DNA of 18,704 nucleotides from CAZNYN01 sp964422205 (GTDB lineage Bacteria > Synergistota > Synergistia > Synergistales > Synergistaceae): assembly GCA_964422205.1 (NCBI GenBank), contig CAYRAI010000041.1:1-18704 (forward strand), given 5' to 3'. The notes under the pieces are model-generated. The model saw only the letters and a list, made by a program, of their open reading frames with translations. It searched no databases and had not been told where the DNA came from. Shown in pieces: positions 7,466 through 16,224 of this stretch (the stretch's first letter is position 1; every line of letters starts with the position of its first letter). Both the position numbers and the translations under genes were made by a program.

Positions 7466-8188
7466 ATGAGAAGGTTTATCCTTCCGCTTATTTTGATGCT
7501 CGCCTTAGTCCTCAGCCCTTCGGGAGCGAGTGCGGGAGAGCACGAAAAAGAGATAGCAAAAGAGATAGGAAATCAGCTTATAACGCTGTTTCATCCCGAT
7601 GCCGTGAAGGTTGTCATCAGCAACGGAGGCAGCTTTGCATGGGCGGAGACAAAGGGCGCTGTCATAGAGGGAATACGCATCGATACAATGAAGCTGCGTG
7701 CTATGCTGAAGGAAGTTCCCAAGAGTGTAGACTCAAATGATAAGTATATGCTTGCGAACCTTATTATGATGTCCGAGGGCGAGGCTGTTCTGCTTGAGAA
7801 GGATGTCAACGACTATTTCCGCAAAGGCGTGGATACCAAGGGCTTTACCAATCTGAATTTTGACTTCACTCCGTCGGGCTTCACAGCAAAGGGGATCTTT
7901 ACTGCGCAGTTTATAGTCACAATCAGGATACGCCTCATGGCCAAAGGTGTATTGGGTATGAGGCCTGACGGTGTTTACCTTGAAAAGACAAATATATATG
8001 TCGAAAATGTAAAGCAGCCGGATAGCCTCACAAAAATGATCCTGGACAGAGTAAACCCGCTTCTGCCCTTTACAAAGATACCATTCCCAATCAAGTTCAA
8101 GTCTATAACTATGGACGACAACGCCGCGGTGATGACCAGCAATCCGAAGCTTTTCACAGACGGAGAGAGCTGGAGCTGGAAGAAGTAA
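7466..8188 (+). CDS. Secreted DUF2993/LmeA-like protein
   Basis: A 240-residue exported protein. Residues 1-23 form a clear signal peptide (basic MRR, hydrophobic core, SGASA cleavage site). The mature part resembles the DUF2993 family: a mixed alpha/beta domain with a VLGMRPDGVYLE stretch in the second half and an ILDRVNPLLPF segment near the end. The family includes mycobacterial LmeA and is thought to have a lipid-binding type fold; a role in the cell envelope is plausible but inferred. The ATG at 7466 has GGAGG 8 nt upstream; an earlier in-frame ATG at 7433 has no such site. No obvious operon partner; it converges with the lytic transglycosylase gene. Confidence 0.7.
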   Translation: MRRFILPLILMLALVLSPSGASAGEHEKEIAKEIGNQLITLFHPDAVKVVISNGGSFAWAETKGAVIEGIRIDTMKLRAMLKEVPKSVDSNDKYMLANLIMMSEGEAVLLEKDVNDYFRKGVDTKGFTNLNFDFTPSGFTAKGIFTAQFIVTIRIRLMAKGVLGMRPDGVYLEKTNIYVENVKQPDSLTKMILDRVNPLLPFTKIPFPIKFKSITMDDNAAVMTSNPKLFTDGESWSWKK

Positions 8189-8208
8189 TTTCACAAAAGC
8201 AAAAAATA

Positions 8209-8235
8209 CGCGGGACGCCGTTGTGGCGTCCCGCG
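8209..8235 (-). terminator. Shared terminator between convergent genes
   Basis: An 11-bp perfect stem (CGCGGGACGCC with GGCGTCCCGCG, 5-nt loop) sits between the two stops. On the minus strand it is followed by TATTTTTTGC, a proper U-tract, so it mainly terminates the lytic transglycosylase gene. The same hairpin can slow the DUF2993-like transcript. Confidence 0.85.
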
Positions 8236-8274
8236 CTGCGTAAGATAAAATCCCGGTTTCTCTGTTTGATTTTC

Positions 8275-9117
8275 CTAGTAGCCTGTCTTGATAGAATGGC
8301 TTTCGAGCATTGCCATGTTCTTGTTCACTTTCTTAAGATAGGCGGTGGAGATTCCTCCGTAGTAGCGGTTCAAGGCCTTCTGAATTGTCCCGTATGCGCC
8401 TATGTAGCGTGAAAGTATCATAATTCCGGCTTCTGTTCCGCGCTCTGGGTCAAACATGTGGTCTCTTTTTGTGGCTATTCCTTTGGCGCTGAGCATTCCG
8501 TGATGTATTTTCCACATCACCTGCATAGTGCCGACAGCTCCGCCTCTGCTCACGGCGCTTGGGTTGAAGCGGCTCTCCGCCTTTGCTACGCTTACGGCAA
8601 GCTCAACCGGAACTTTGTACTTCTGGCAGTAAAAGACAATGGCACTGGCCTCTCTCCAAGCAATCTTGGGAGAGATATTTTTGTTGACCTTCCTTATAAA
8701 GGTCGCGACATTGGCAACAGATGCCTGTTTCGCAGGAGACATTGCCCCCAGAGACTTGAGGGTGGATTTTGGATGCTGTGTCGCCCAAAGGTCGATATGA
8801 CTTGAAGACAGCCCCATTTTTTTAAGGGCTTTGTGAACGGAATTGTCCAGCATAGATGTCAGTACAGCAGGTTCTGCGGCACTATCTGCCGTTCCCTGAG
8901 GACTTAGAACTGTCGAGTGAGTTATCACGTCGGACGTCTTGCTGTCGGCATCCGGTTCCGTCGTTGTGATTATCGTGCCTTCGGGAGTTGTGCTGCTGTT
9001 AGGCTTTAACACATCTGCAATACTTACGTTCGGTGCGCACAGAACCGAAATCGTAATTATGAGGAGTGTTATGGCCTGCGGAATAAAAACTTTCCGCATT
9101 TTCCAGATTTTTCTCAT
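8275..9117 (-). CDS. Secreted SLT-type lytic transglycosylase
   Basis: A 280-residue peptidoglycan lytic transglycosylase that cleaves the MurNAc-GlcNAc bond to leave 1,6-anhydro ends. An N-terminal hydrophobic signal or anchor (about residues 9-28) is followed by a Ser/Thr/Asp-rich linker to about residue 85. A C-terminal SLT domain spans about 150-265. The catalytic glutamate is E181 in AKAESRFNPSA, followed by the family GAVGTMQVM (193-201) and a late NRYYGG motif. The ATG at 9117 has AAGGAGG 5 nt upstream; M7 is a less likely start. It has its own promoter and terminator. The linker suggests reach through the periplasm, which is inference. Confidence 0.9.
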   Translation of the reverse strand: MRKIWKMRKVFIPQAITLLIITISVLCAPNVSIADVLKPNSSTTPEGTIITTTEPDADSKTSDVITHSTVLSPQGTADSAAEPAVLTSMLDNSVHKALKKMGLSSSHIDLWATQHPKSTLKSLGAMSPAKQASVANVATFIRKVNKNISPKIAWREASAIVFYCQKYKVPVELAVSVAKAESRFNPSAVSRGGAVGTMQVMWKIHHGMLSAKGIATKRDHMFDPERGTEAGIMILSRYIGAYGTIQKALNRYYGGISTAYLKKVNKNMAMLESHSIKTGY

Positions 9118-9212
9118 GTTTACCTCCTTGCGGTACGGGAAAAGGCTCGGAAATGTAAATCAATAAATTAATATTTTTATACTTTCGAACCGCTATTCTT
9201 AACGCAATAAAT

Positions 9213-9240
9213 ATAATAACCGAGAGGCGCAAGAAGTCAA
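9213..9240 (-). promoter_or_regulatory. Promoter of the lytic transglycosylase gene
   Basis: TTGACT (9240-9235), a 16-nt spacer and TATTAT (9218-9213) on the minus strand. The transcript would start near 9206, giving a leader of about 88 nt. Confidence 0.6.
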
Positions 9241-9363
9241 GCTAATTTGCAGCAAAACAATTGTTTGAAAGCTAAAAGCTAGATAATACGTAATTGAAAA
9301 TCGATGTTCAAAAAGAAAATATCGTAAATAATTCAAAAAATGTTAGTAAAATATTTTAGAGAA

Positions 9364-10242
9364 TTACTTGTTTTGGTCACAGGCAAGCAGAATAATACCG
9401 GAAAAGAGTATCAAAACTCCCGCTATTCCCACAAAAGATAGTCTCTCTCCGAGCAGGAGGGAGGATAAAATCCATGCCGTCATGGGTTCAGAAAGAGACA
9501 AAGTATAGGCTTTTCCCATGGTTATTCTTTTGAGCCCCGAGGCAAAAAAACAATACGGAAAGACGGATGATACGAGCGCCAATGTCATAACGGCGGCAAA
9601 GCCCGAAGGCTCGGCTATCCACGACACATCGCCAATAATAAGCCACGGCAGTCCCATGAGGGAGCTGAGTACAGTGACAGCGGTTATTGTCTCAAAAGGA
9701 GTTCTTCCAGCTGCCAGGCGAAGACCATAGCCTTCAAGAGCGTAGGAGAAACCGGCGGAAAAAGCCAGAAAAATTCCCAGAATGCTGATTTTGATGCCGT
9801 CTGTTCCGCCTGACAAAGCAAGAGCGGAACATCCCGCAACTGCCATAACCGTAGCTGCGTACCAGCGCGGCTTGAGACGTTCCTTAAAAGCTATTCTCCC
9901 CAAAATTCCCGCCATTGCGGGGGACGAGCCTATTGCTATCATAGTGCCTATCGCGACTCCCGTTAGCTTTACCGCGGAGAAAAATGTCAGCTGATATGCA
10001 ATGAGCCCGAGAGCCGCGATAAAAAGTCCTTTAAAGTTCCAACTTCCCGAAAAGAACGAACGCCCCTGTCTGAAAAACGCCCAGAGAGCCATTATAATTC
10101 CGGCTGCCGTGACGCGTGCGGCTCCCACTGTGAGAGGCGACGCTCCCGCCGGGGCGAAAGCCTGAACTGTGCCGGTCAGCCCCCAGCACATGCCTGCCGC
10201 AAGAACCAAAAGTGAACCTTTGAGTTCATCTCTGTCAGCCAT
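9364..10242 (-). CDS. EamA-family drug/metabolite (DMT) transporter
   Basis: A 292-residue inner-membrane protein with about ten hydrophobic segments arranged as two EamA repeats (about residues 8-140 and 150-285). Typical features are the opening GMCWGLTGTVQ in helix 1, and GEGYG-like and SLSEPMTAWILSSLLLGE stretches in the second repeat. DMT proteins of this type export amino acids, sugars or metabolites; the substrate cannot be told. It starts 5 nt after the stop of the YhcH-family gene, with only a weak AGGTAGAG site, so translation is probably coupled. No clear terminator follows it. Confidence 0.88.
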   Translation of the reverse strand: MADRDELKGSLLVLAAGMCWGLTGTVQAFAPAGASPLTVGAARVTAAGIIMALWAFFRQGRSFFSGSWNFKGLFIAALGLIAYQLTFFSAVKLTGVAIGTMIAIGSSPAMAGILGRIAFKERLKPRWYAATVMAVAGCSALALSGGTDGIKISILGIFLAFSAGFSYALEGYGLRLAAGRTPFETITAVTVLSSLMGLPWLIIGDVSWIAEPSGFAAVMTLALVSSVFPYCFFASGLKRITMGKAYTLSLSEPMTAWILSSLLLGERLSFVGIAGVLILFSGIILLACDQNK

Positions 10243-10247
10243 GTACT

Positions 10248-10712
10248 CTACCTGCCGAATTCATCCGCTGGAAGTTTTACAACGATTTTCTTAATATGAG
10301 AGCCAAGTTCATTGCTCACACCGGGCTTATGCCCGTCCCACGGGGAGAGAAGCAAAGCGCGCCCCTTTTTAAGTGTGACATACTCCCCTGTGCCTGAGTA
10401 AAAAGCTATATCCTCCGATTCGCTGTAAGGCACAGTCTCAGTAAGAGATTCAAGAGGAGCCCAGCCTACAAGTTCCTCTCCTTCCAGCACAAGCTGAAGA
10501 TCCATATAGACCCTGTGAGCTTCAAACGGCACGCAATCCTCCGGCTTTGTCTCGTATTCGCCGAAACGCAGGTCAAGAGGCGCGAAATCCATAGTTTTAA
10601 GCTCCTCGAAAGGAAATTTATCCAAAGCTGTTAAAAGCGGAGCAAGGACAGATACTCCCGGCACAACAAACGGAAGTTTGGTTAAAAAATTTTCGACAGA
10701 ATCATAGATCAT
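10248..10712 (-). CDS. YhcH/YjgK/YiaL (DUF386) family protein
   Basis: A 154-residue cupin-like protein, the normal family length. Signatures are FEAHRVYMDLQ (63-73) and SPWDGHKPG (123-131), which supply the conserved E64, H66, D71, Q73 and H128 of the presumed metal and sugar site, plus a KKIVVK strand near the end. E. coli YhcH (NanQ) is a sialic acid anomerase and relatives occur with sugar-acid catabolism genes. The ATG at 10712 has AGGAGGG at good spacing; the open frame extends 18 codons upstream without support. It is first in an operon with the EamA transporter, which may handle the same sugar or its product. Confidence 0.88.
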   Translation of the reverse strand: MIYDSVENFLTKLPFVVPGVSVLAPLLTALDKFPFEELKTMDFAPLDLRFGEYETKPEDCVPFEAHRVYMDLQLVLEGEELVGWAPLESLTETVPYSESEDIAFYSGTGEYVTLKKGRALLLSPWDGHKPGVSNELGSHIKKIVVKLPADEFGR

Positions 10713-10748
10713 ACTATCCCTCCTAAGGATGGAAAAACAATTTATACT

Positions 10749-10754
10749 ATTATA
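10749..10754 (-). promoter_or_regulatory. -10 box of the YhcH/EamA operon
   Basis: A TATAAT on the minus strand lies about 37 nt before the ATG at 10712. Just upstream is the inverted repeat ATAGG-AAAAA-CCTAT (10765-10779), positioned near the -35 and thus a possible operator. Confidence 0.45.
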
Positions 10755-10920
10755 AATCATGAGCATAGGAAAAACCTATTTCCGCACATCAAATATTACT
10801 TCGCGCAAAACAGTGAGACAATGCAGCGAAATACATAGGAATAATAGAGATAAAAACATCTTATGGTGTAAAATATATTACAGAGATGTCATATTACGAA
10901 AAAGCGAGGAGGCTACCGCC

Positions 10921-11553
10921 ATGAATAAAGAGCGCATATATGTAATAGGGGCGGGAAATCATGCAAAGGTAATATTGTCGGTACTGGAGGCATGCGGCAT
11001 GTGCTGTGCCGGTATCTACGACGATAATCTATCCTTGAAGGGAAGCACCTTGTGGTGTGTGCCTATTCTGGGCCCCATATCGGAAATGCCGGATACTCCC
11101 GAGACAATGGCTGTTATAGCAATAGGTTCAAACAGTGCCAGGAGAGAAATAGCCGCCGGCTTTAAAAACGTATGCTGGCCTGCTCTTGTCCATCCTCAGT
11201 CGGCGGTGCACAGTTCGGTCAGAATAGGAGAGGGAACTGTTGTCCTTCCCGGATCCATAATCTTAGCCGACTCTATAATAGGAAAGCACACCATAATAAA
11301 TACATCCTCGGTAATAAATCAAGACACAGTGATAGGCGACTTCTGCCACATAGGCATGAAAAGCGCGATAGCAGACGGAGTAAAAATAGAAGACGGTTCG
11401 TTTATAGGAATGGGAGCCGTTATCATCCCTCACATTACAATAGAAAAAAACGTGACAGTCGGAGCCGGCGGAGTCGTAATCAGAAATCTTGACAAAGACG
11501 GATGCTATGTAGGCAATCCCGTCTCAAGAATACTGCTCCCGGTAATCAAGTAA
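10921..11553 (+). CDS. NeuD/PglD-type sugar O/N-acyltransferase with a changed catalytic residue
   Basis: A 210-residue protein with an N-terminal Rossmann-like sugar-nucleotide domain (YVIGAGNHAKV, 7-17) and a C-terminal left-handed beta-helix of hexapeptide repeats (about 100-200). It ends in the family GCYVGNPVSRIL. Relatives acetylate sialic acid (NeuD) or a UDP-amino sugar (PglD) using acetyl-CoA. The family general base is the His in an N/E-H-D/E segment; here the segment is I-N-Q-D with Q134, codon CAA. H143 (FCHIG) is retained. The ATG at 10921 has GAGGAGG 8 nt upstream; the frame is open for 54 more codons with no support. It is divergent from the YhcH/EamA operon. Either the activity is altered or the protein is non-catalytic. 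Confidence 0.87.
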   Translation: MNKERIYVIGAGNHAKVILSVLEACGMCCAGIYDDNLSLKGSTLWCVPILGPISEMPDTPETMAVIAIGSNSARREIAAGFKNVCWPALVHPQSAVHSSVRIGEGTVVLPGSIILADSIIGKHTIINTSSVINQDTVIGDFCHIGMKSAIADGVKIEDGSFIGMGAVIIPHITIEKNVTVGAGGVVIRNLDKDGCYVGNPVSRILLPVIK

Positions 11554-11590
11554 ACACCCGAAACAAACAGGCCCGATAAGCGCCGTTTCG

Positions 11591-11640
11591 GCAAGCACAG
11601 CAGCAGCCCCCGAATACAGGGAAGCTCCTGCTGTGCTTGC
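11591..11640 (+). terminator. Terminator hairpin between the acyltransferase and jetD
   Basis: A 13-bp perfect stem (GCAAGCACAGCAG with CTGCTGTGCTTGC) with a 24-nt loop containing a small inner stem. On the plus strand it is followed by TCTCTTATTTT. It lies between convergent genes and may serve both, though the minus strand lacks a U-tract. Confidence 0.75.
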
Positions 11641-11644
11641 TCTC

Positions 11645-12859
11645 TTATTTTGAGCCTTCTTCCGGATTGTCTCTCTGTGACACGGATATTTTTTCCATTA
11701 CTTCTCTTACTGTCTTGAAATTTATTCTTTCCTGTTCCAGTCTCAGGTTTTTGCCGTATTGGTTTGTCTGCAGAGCTGTGCAGAGGTTTCTTTCCGCTTC
11801 CGTCAGTTCTGTCATGGCGCCTCTGTTTGGTTTTTGTTCTTCGGCGCATAGGCTTATGTGTGAGAGCAGTGTCTCTTCGTTCATCATTATGGAGACTGCT
11901 TTGGGAAAAAGTTTTCGGAATTGGCTTAATATGGCGAATCCGTGGGTGTCTATGTCTCCCCAGTAGAAGATTTTTTTGTCTGAGAGCCATTTTGCCTGAG
12001 CCAGATTTTCAAAGCCATAGCCGGCGCCAAATATTATTGCCGTATCTTTTGTTCTCGGCAGAGAGAGAAAATTTGTGAAGTTTTCCGTCACCACTATGTT
12101 TTTACACTCTATGGGCGATGATGCAAAGTCATCGGATGTGAGTGTGATGTCTGACGGATCGCTCTTGTCTTTTGTAAGAGGAGGTCTGAATCTTACAGTA
12201 AGAGGCGCGGTTTTAAAGCCGTAGCGTTTTGCGAATCCGTTTGTTCTGTTCTCGTTTTGTTCTATTGCCGAAGCGGGAAGCAGTGTGTCAAACATTTCCG
12301 CAAGTATTGCTTTGTTGTTTTCAATGAATTTTGTGTCTATGCCGGGCAGTTCTATCTCTCTTATATATATTCCCGGCTTTTGGCGGTTATAGAGCCAGAG
12401 TGCCGTCATTGTAAGGCGCTGCCACTCTTCTCCCTTAGCCGAGACAGAGATGGGCCTGCGTTCGAGGTATGAGAGAAGCTGAGGGCATTCCCGTTCGGTC
12501 TGCTCAATCAGAGCGGCAAAGAGCCTGAGTTCTTTTGTCCGCCCGGTAAGGTAAGCTGCGTCTTCCGCACTCTCTATGTATATGTGAGACGGTATGCTGT
12601 TTGTCCCCACTATTCTGTGGTTGACTGTCGCGTATTTTATGATATATCCGCGCCCTTTTTGTTCTTTTGACATCAGAGCGAGATTTTCTATCCATTCGCG
12701 CACTTCTGCGAATTTGCCGCTTATCTCTTCCGAGGAAGGTTTTTTGAAAGTCATTTTAAGGGGGAATATTTCTCTGCCTGAGACTAAGGCAGAGAGTATT
12801 TTTCCGCTTTCCCATATTTTGACCGCCTGTTTTTTTATCTCACTTGAGCTCGTCCACAT
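11645..12859 (-). CDS. jetD: Wadjet nuclease subunit JetD
   Basis: A 404-residue protein with an N-terminal DUF3322 region (to about 190) and a C-terminal DUF2220 Toprim domain (about 220-390). It is the nuclease of Wadjet: it cleaves small circular DNA once the JetABC complex has extruded it. The metal-binding acidic residues of the Toprim site are visible as E259 in VTENFTNF and D302/D304 in YWGDIDTHGF. LPGIDTKFIE (171-180) and the late RLEQERI are family-typical. The start ATG lies 20 nt inside the end of jetC, with AAGGAAGGG ahead of it, so it is translationally linked. Intact and normal in length. Confidence 0.95.
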   Translation of the reverse strand: MWTSSSEIKKQAVKIWESGKILSALVSGREIFPLKMTFKKPSSEEISGKFAEVREWIENLALMSKEQKGRGYIIKYATVNHRIVGTNSIPSHIYIESAEDAAYLTGRTKELRLFAALIEQTERECPQLLSYLERRPISVSAKGEEWQRLTMTALWLYNRQKPGIYIREIELPGIDTKFIENNKAILAEMFDTLLPASAIEQNENRTNGFAKRYGFKTAPLTVRFRPPLTKDKSDPSDITLTSDDFASSPIECKNIVVTENFTNFLSLPRTKDTAIIFGAGYGFENLAQAKWLSDKKIFYWGDIDTHGFAILSQFRKLFPKAVSIMMNEETLLSHISLCAEEQKPNRGAMTELTEAERNLCTALQTNQYGKNLRLEQERINFKTVREVMEKISVSQRDNPEEGSK

Positions 12860-15800
12860 GGCCGCGCCCTTCCTTTTCCTCTCTGTACTCTTCTATGGTG
12901 AGGGTTCTGAGACAGGAGTTTTTGCCGTCTTCGTTATGTATGAAGCCTACATGCTTTATGTAAGGTTCTATTATGTGTATCTTCTGCATCGGAGTTACCA
13001 GCAGTATTTGCAGGTTCATTGTCTTAAAGAGTTCAAGGGCGAACCTTGCCGATTCGTCCGAACCGCGGCCGAAGGCTTCGTCTATCATTACGAATCTGAA
13101 GGTGCGGGCGCGCACCGTCCCTGTGTCTATGCCGAATTGGTATGCAAGACTTGCCGCAAGTATGGTATATGCAAGTTTTTCCTTCTGTCCGCCCGATTTG
13201 CCGCCGGAATCTGTGTAGTGTTCATACTCTTCCTTTGTCTCTTTCCACTTTTCGGAGGCGGAGAAGGAGTACCAGTTTCTTACGTCCGTTACGTAGGAAG
13301 TCCAGTTTTTGTCCGCTTCGGCGCAGTCTTTGCGCCCTTTGAACTTTTCTATTAAAGCGCACACTTTGGCAAATCTCTCTTCAGAGAGCAGAGCGTCGCT
13401 GCTTCCGAGAGCGCCTTCCGTACAATCTCTGATTGCCGACTTAAACTCTCTTATTCTCCTGTCCGTGTCGTTGTGAACCTCCATCTCTATGTAGCGTCCA
13501 GGCACGTAGTCTATCTTTGCGAGGGATGAGTTTATCTTTTTTATTCTCTCTTCTATTTCGTGAGCCTCGCTGTTGAGTTTCGCATTGAAGGAAGCTATTT
13601 CAGTTATTGCTTTTTCTTTAAGCAGTGTCTTGAATTTTTCCTCAAAGCGCGGCAGGTCGTCCGCTTTAAGATGCGCCAAGAGTGCTGAAAACTCGCCTCT
13701 GCTCTCTATCTTTGCGTCAAACTCCTGAGTCTCGAGCGGATATTCGCCGCAGAATTTCTCCATCTGTTTAACTATGTCATTGGAGAGGCGTTTTGACTTG
13801 GCCGTGTTTATATTTCTGTTGTTGTTGAGTTCGTTTCGCATCTGTCTCTCAAAGCCCTGTAAATTTGATGTGGAAAGCTCTTCGGGCTTGAAGAATTTAC
13901 TCGCGTAACTCTCCATTGCCGGCAGACACTCTTCATATTTTTCGGGCAGTGACTTGAGAAGCTCCGCAGTCTGAGACATATCTCTTTGCGCTTCCGCTTT
14001 GCCGTCCTCTTTTGTCTGCTGGCTGCGCCCAGCTGTTTCTATATCATTTTCCGTTTTTTCTATGTCGCAGAGTGTCTTTTTGTGCTTTTCTTCGAGAGTT
14101 TTCAGCTTATCCGAGGCTGCCGCTATTGTTTTTCGCTCTTTTTCCAGCTCCGCTATCTCGCAGGCTATCTTCTTCCAGTCTATATCGCTGAATCTTGTAA
14201 AGAACGAAAGTTTTGCTGCATTTTCTGCATTGCGGGAGATCGCTCCGAGCTCTTTCTCGGCGGCGGCAATCTCCTTTGCCGAAACAGAGGACTCTTTTGC
14301 GAGGCGGCTTTCCTCTTTTTCGAGGAGCAGTATCTTCGGCTTGTTGTCCCAGCCCAGGATGTAGCGGCTTCTGTCATCTATTCTGAATCTGTCGTCCTTT
14401 TCGTGCCTTTTTTCGTTGTCTTTGACTTGTCCCGCGCAAGTCACGGCTTTCGGCTCTCTGCGGAAGTCTTCCAATGTGTCACAGCAGACATGGTTAAAGC
14501 GGTTTGATATTTCGCTCTCAAGCCAGTCGTAAAGGGGCGTTTTGGGCGTTATTTCGAGCTTTGCCGAGAGTGTATTCTCCCGTTCCGAGGTTCTGACGCG
14601 CCTTGTGTTGTCTTTTCTTACTCTGTAATAGACGATTCGCCCTCCTATGTGGTGCTCTTCCGCCCACTTGGTGACGTCTTTGTAATATTCGTCTGATACG
14701 AGCATAGAGAGGCCGAAGCCGTGCAGTATGCGCTCCGCCGCACCTTCCCACCTGTGCTCCGATTCTTTGACTTTGATAAGCTCTCCGACAAAGGGGATAT
14801 TCTGCGGCTCTGTGCCTATAGCCGCGGCTATTGCATCTCTTATCGCCACCTGTCGGGAGGGGATGTTTGTGCGCCTTGCGCGCAGGCTTGTGAGCTCTTC
14901 CCGCACTGAGAGCAGCTTTGTATCGGTTTCATTTTTTGCCGACATCAATTCCATCCGTTTGTTCTGGACTGATGCGCGGCTGTTTTCGAGAGTGGCTTGA
15001 AGCTCGGGCAGGCGCGATCTGTTGTCCGAGAATATTTCTATCGTGTCGGGGCATGGCAGGGAGAGAGCCTCAGCCGCTTCCGCGCAGCTTGTGTAGCCTC
15101 TTCTGTTGCGCTCTCTCTCAATGTTTTTCTGCTCTATGATTCTGGTGAGTTCCTCTATTCTTCCTCCGCCGCTCTCGCGAATGGCGGATTTTAGGGAGTC
15201 GGCCTTGAGCATCAAATCTTTTTTCAGCTCTTTGAGTGAGAGAAGTTTGTCGCCCAAGCGCATAGATTCATCTGTAAGAGTTTTTATCTTTTTTTCCAGC
15301 AGAGCGACTCTGTACTTTGCAAAGTACGGCTCAAGAAAGTTAATGCAGCTTTCGAGCATCACAATGTCCGATTCCAGCTTTTCATAGAGTTTGCCCGCGT
15401 CGTCAATCGGTGTGAGCATCTCAATCTGTTTTCTCGCCTTTACAATGTTTGCGTGAGCGTCTGTCAGGTTTTCAAAGTGTGATATTAATTTGTCTATGCG
15501 CTCTGCCACGTCAAAAGGTTCCAGCATGTGAGCGCGGACGAAGTCTGTCAAATTGCCTATAGCTTTCATTGATACTGTCTGGTGAAAGAGGTTCAAGGCC
15601 TGCTCGCTTCTTATTCCGAGAGCGCGCATGAAGCGCGGCTTGTACTTTACAAAGGCGTCAAAAACTTCCGCGTTCGAGGCGCGCAGCCGCTTTTTAAGAG
15701 AGGCAATGTCGCCTCCGAATTTTGTGAAGTGTTCCGCTATGGAAAGCTCCCGCTCCGCAGTGACAAAGAAACGCTCCGGCTGGCTCTCCCCTGTGGGATT

Positions 15801-16223
15801 CCAAAAAACCTGAGCCAATGTCACTGTGAGCCCAATGCTCTCATTGTTGAAAACTCCCAGTATGACCGAGTAGCTTTCGGCCCCGCGAAGCGAGACCGGG
15901 CGGGCTGAAGTGCTGTCACTGCGTTCGTTTTTGTAATATCCGCTCACATAGGAGCGCAAAGTTCTCTCCTTCGCCTCAGAGCCGGCAGCCTTGTTATAGG
16001 AGGCTCTGTTTGAAGGCACGAGCAAGGTTGTTATTGCGTCAACAAGAGTGGACTTGCCTGAGCCTATTTCTCCCGTCAGAAGGGCATTCTGCCCCATCAT
16101 GGGAAAAGTCCATATACGCCCGTTGAAAGTGCCCCAGTTGTAAAGCTCAAACCGTTCGAGCCTGAAGCCCGCGGCGCTATCATCCATTATGAAGTCAAGG
16201 TCGTTCTGCATATTTTCCGGCAT
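12840..16223 (-). CDS. jetC: Wadjet SMC-like ATPase JetC
   Basis: A 1127-residue SMC/MukB-like ATPase, the motor of the Wadjet loop-extrusion complex. The Walker A motif is GEIGSGKST (51-59), after the family N-terminal FELYNWGTFNGRIWTF. Long coiled-coil arms (about 270-470 and 620-930) flank a hinge-type domain with IPFVGELIKVKESEHRWEG near residue 480-500. The ABC signature SGGKSGGQ begins at 1006 and Walker B FRFVMIDEAF has D1048 and E1049. The start lies 1 nt after the jetB stop, with GGAGG inside the end of jetB. It overlaps jetD by 20 nt. All ATPase motifs are intact, so the motor is expected to work. Confidence 0.96.
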   Translation of the reverse strand: MPENMQNDLDFIMDDSAAGFRLERFELYNWGTFNGRIWTFPMMGQNALLTGEIGSGKSTLVDAITTLLVPSNRASYNKAAGSEAKERTLRSYVSGYYKNERSDSTSARPVSLRGAESYSVILGVFNNESIGLTVTLAQVFWNPTGESQPERFFVTAERELSIAEHFTKFGGDIASLKKRLRASNAEVFDAFVKYKPRFMRALGIRSEQALNLFHQTVSMKAIGNLTDFVRAHMLEPFDVAERIDKLISHFENLTDAHANIVKARKQIEMLTPIDDAGKLYEKLESDIVMLESCINFLEPYFAKYRVALLEKKIKTLTDESMRLGDKLLSLKELKKDLMLKADSLKSAIRESGGGRIEELTRIIEQKNIERERNRRGYTSCAEAAEALSLPCPDTIEIFSDNRSRLPELQATLENSRASVQNKRMELMSAKNETDTKLLSVREELTSLRARRTNIPSRQVAIRDAIAAAIGTEPQNIPFVGELIKVKESEHRWEGAAERILHGFGLSMLVSDEYYKDVTKWAEEHHIGGRIVYYRVRKDNTRRVRTSERENTLSAKLEITPKTPLYDWLESEISNRFNHVCCDTLEDFRREPKAVTCAGQVKDNEKRHEKDDRFRIDDRSRYILGWDNKPKILLLEKEESRLAKESSVSAKEIAAAEKELGAISRNAENAAKLSFFTRFSDIDWKKIACEIAELEKERKTIAAASDKLKTLEEKHKKTLCDIEKTENDIETAGRSQQTKEDGKAEAQRDMSQTAELLKSLPEKYEECLPAMESYASKFFKPEELSTSNLQGFERQMRNELNNNRNINTAKSKRLSNDIVKQMEKFCGEYPLETQEFDAKIESRGEFSALLAHLKADDLPRFEEKFKTLLKEKAITEIASFNAKLNSEAHEIEERIKKINSSLAKIDYVPGRYIEMEVHNDTDRRIREFKSAIRDCTEGALGSSDALLSEERFAKVCALIEKFKGRKDCAEADKNWTSYVTDVRNWYSFSASEKWKETKEEYEHYTDSGGKSGGQKEKLAYTILAASLAYQFGIDTGTVRARTFRFVMIDEAFGRGSDESARFALELFKTMNLQILLVTPMQKIHIIEPYIKHVGFIHNEDGKNSCLRTLTIEEYREEKEGRGHVDELK

Positions 16224-16224
16224 A

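Noticed and set aside
1265..11591. The 14-nt string AAGCGCCGTTTCGG occurs at 1265-1278 and 11578-11591, both intergenic
   Set aside because: Only two copies; the first belongs to a hairpin terminator and the second is not in an equivalent hairpin, so a repeat family is not supported.
12594..13355. Long plus-strand open frame (253 codons)
   Set aside because: It lies antisense across jetD and jetC, which carry intact family motifs; it is a shadow of their codon pattern.
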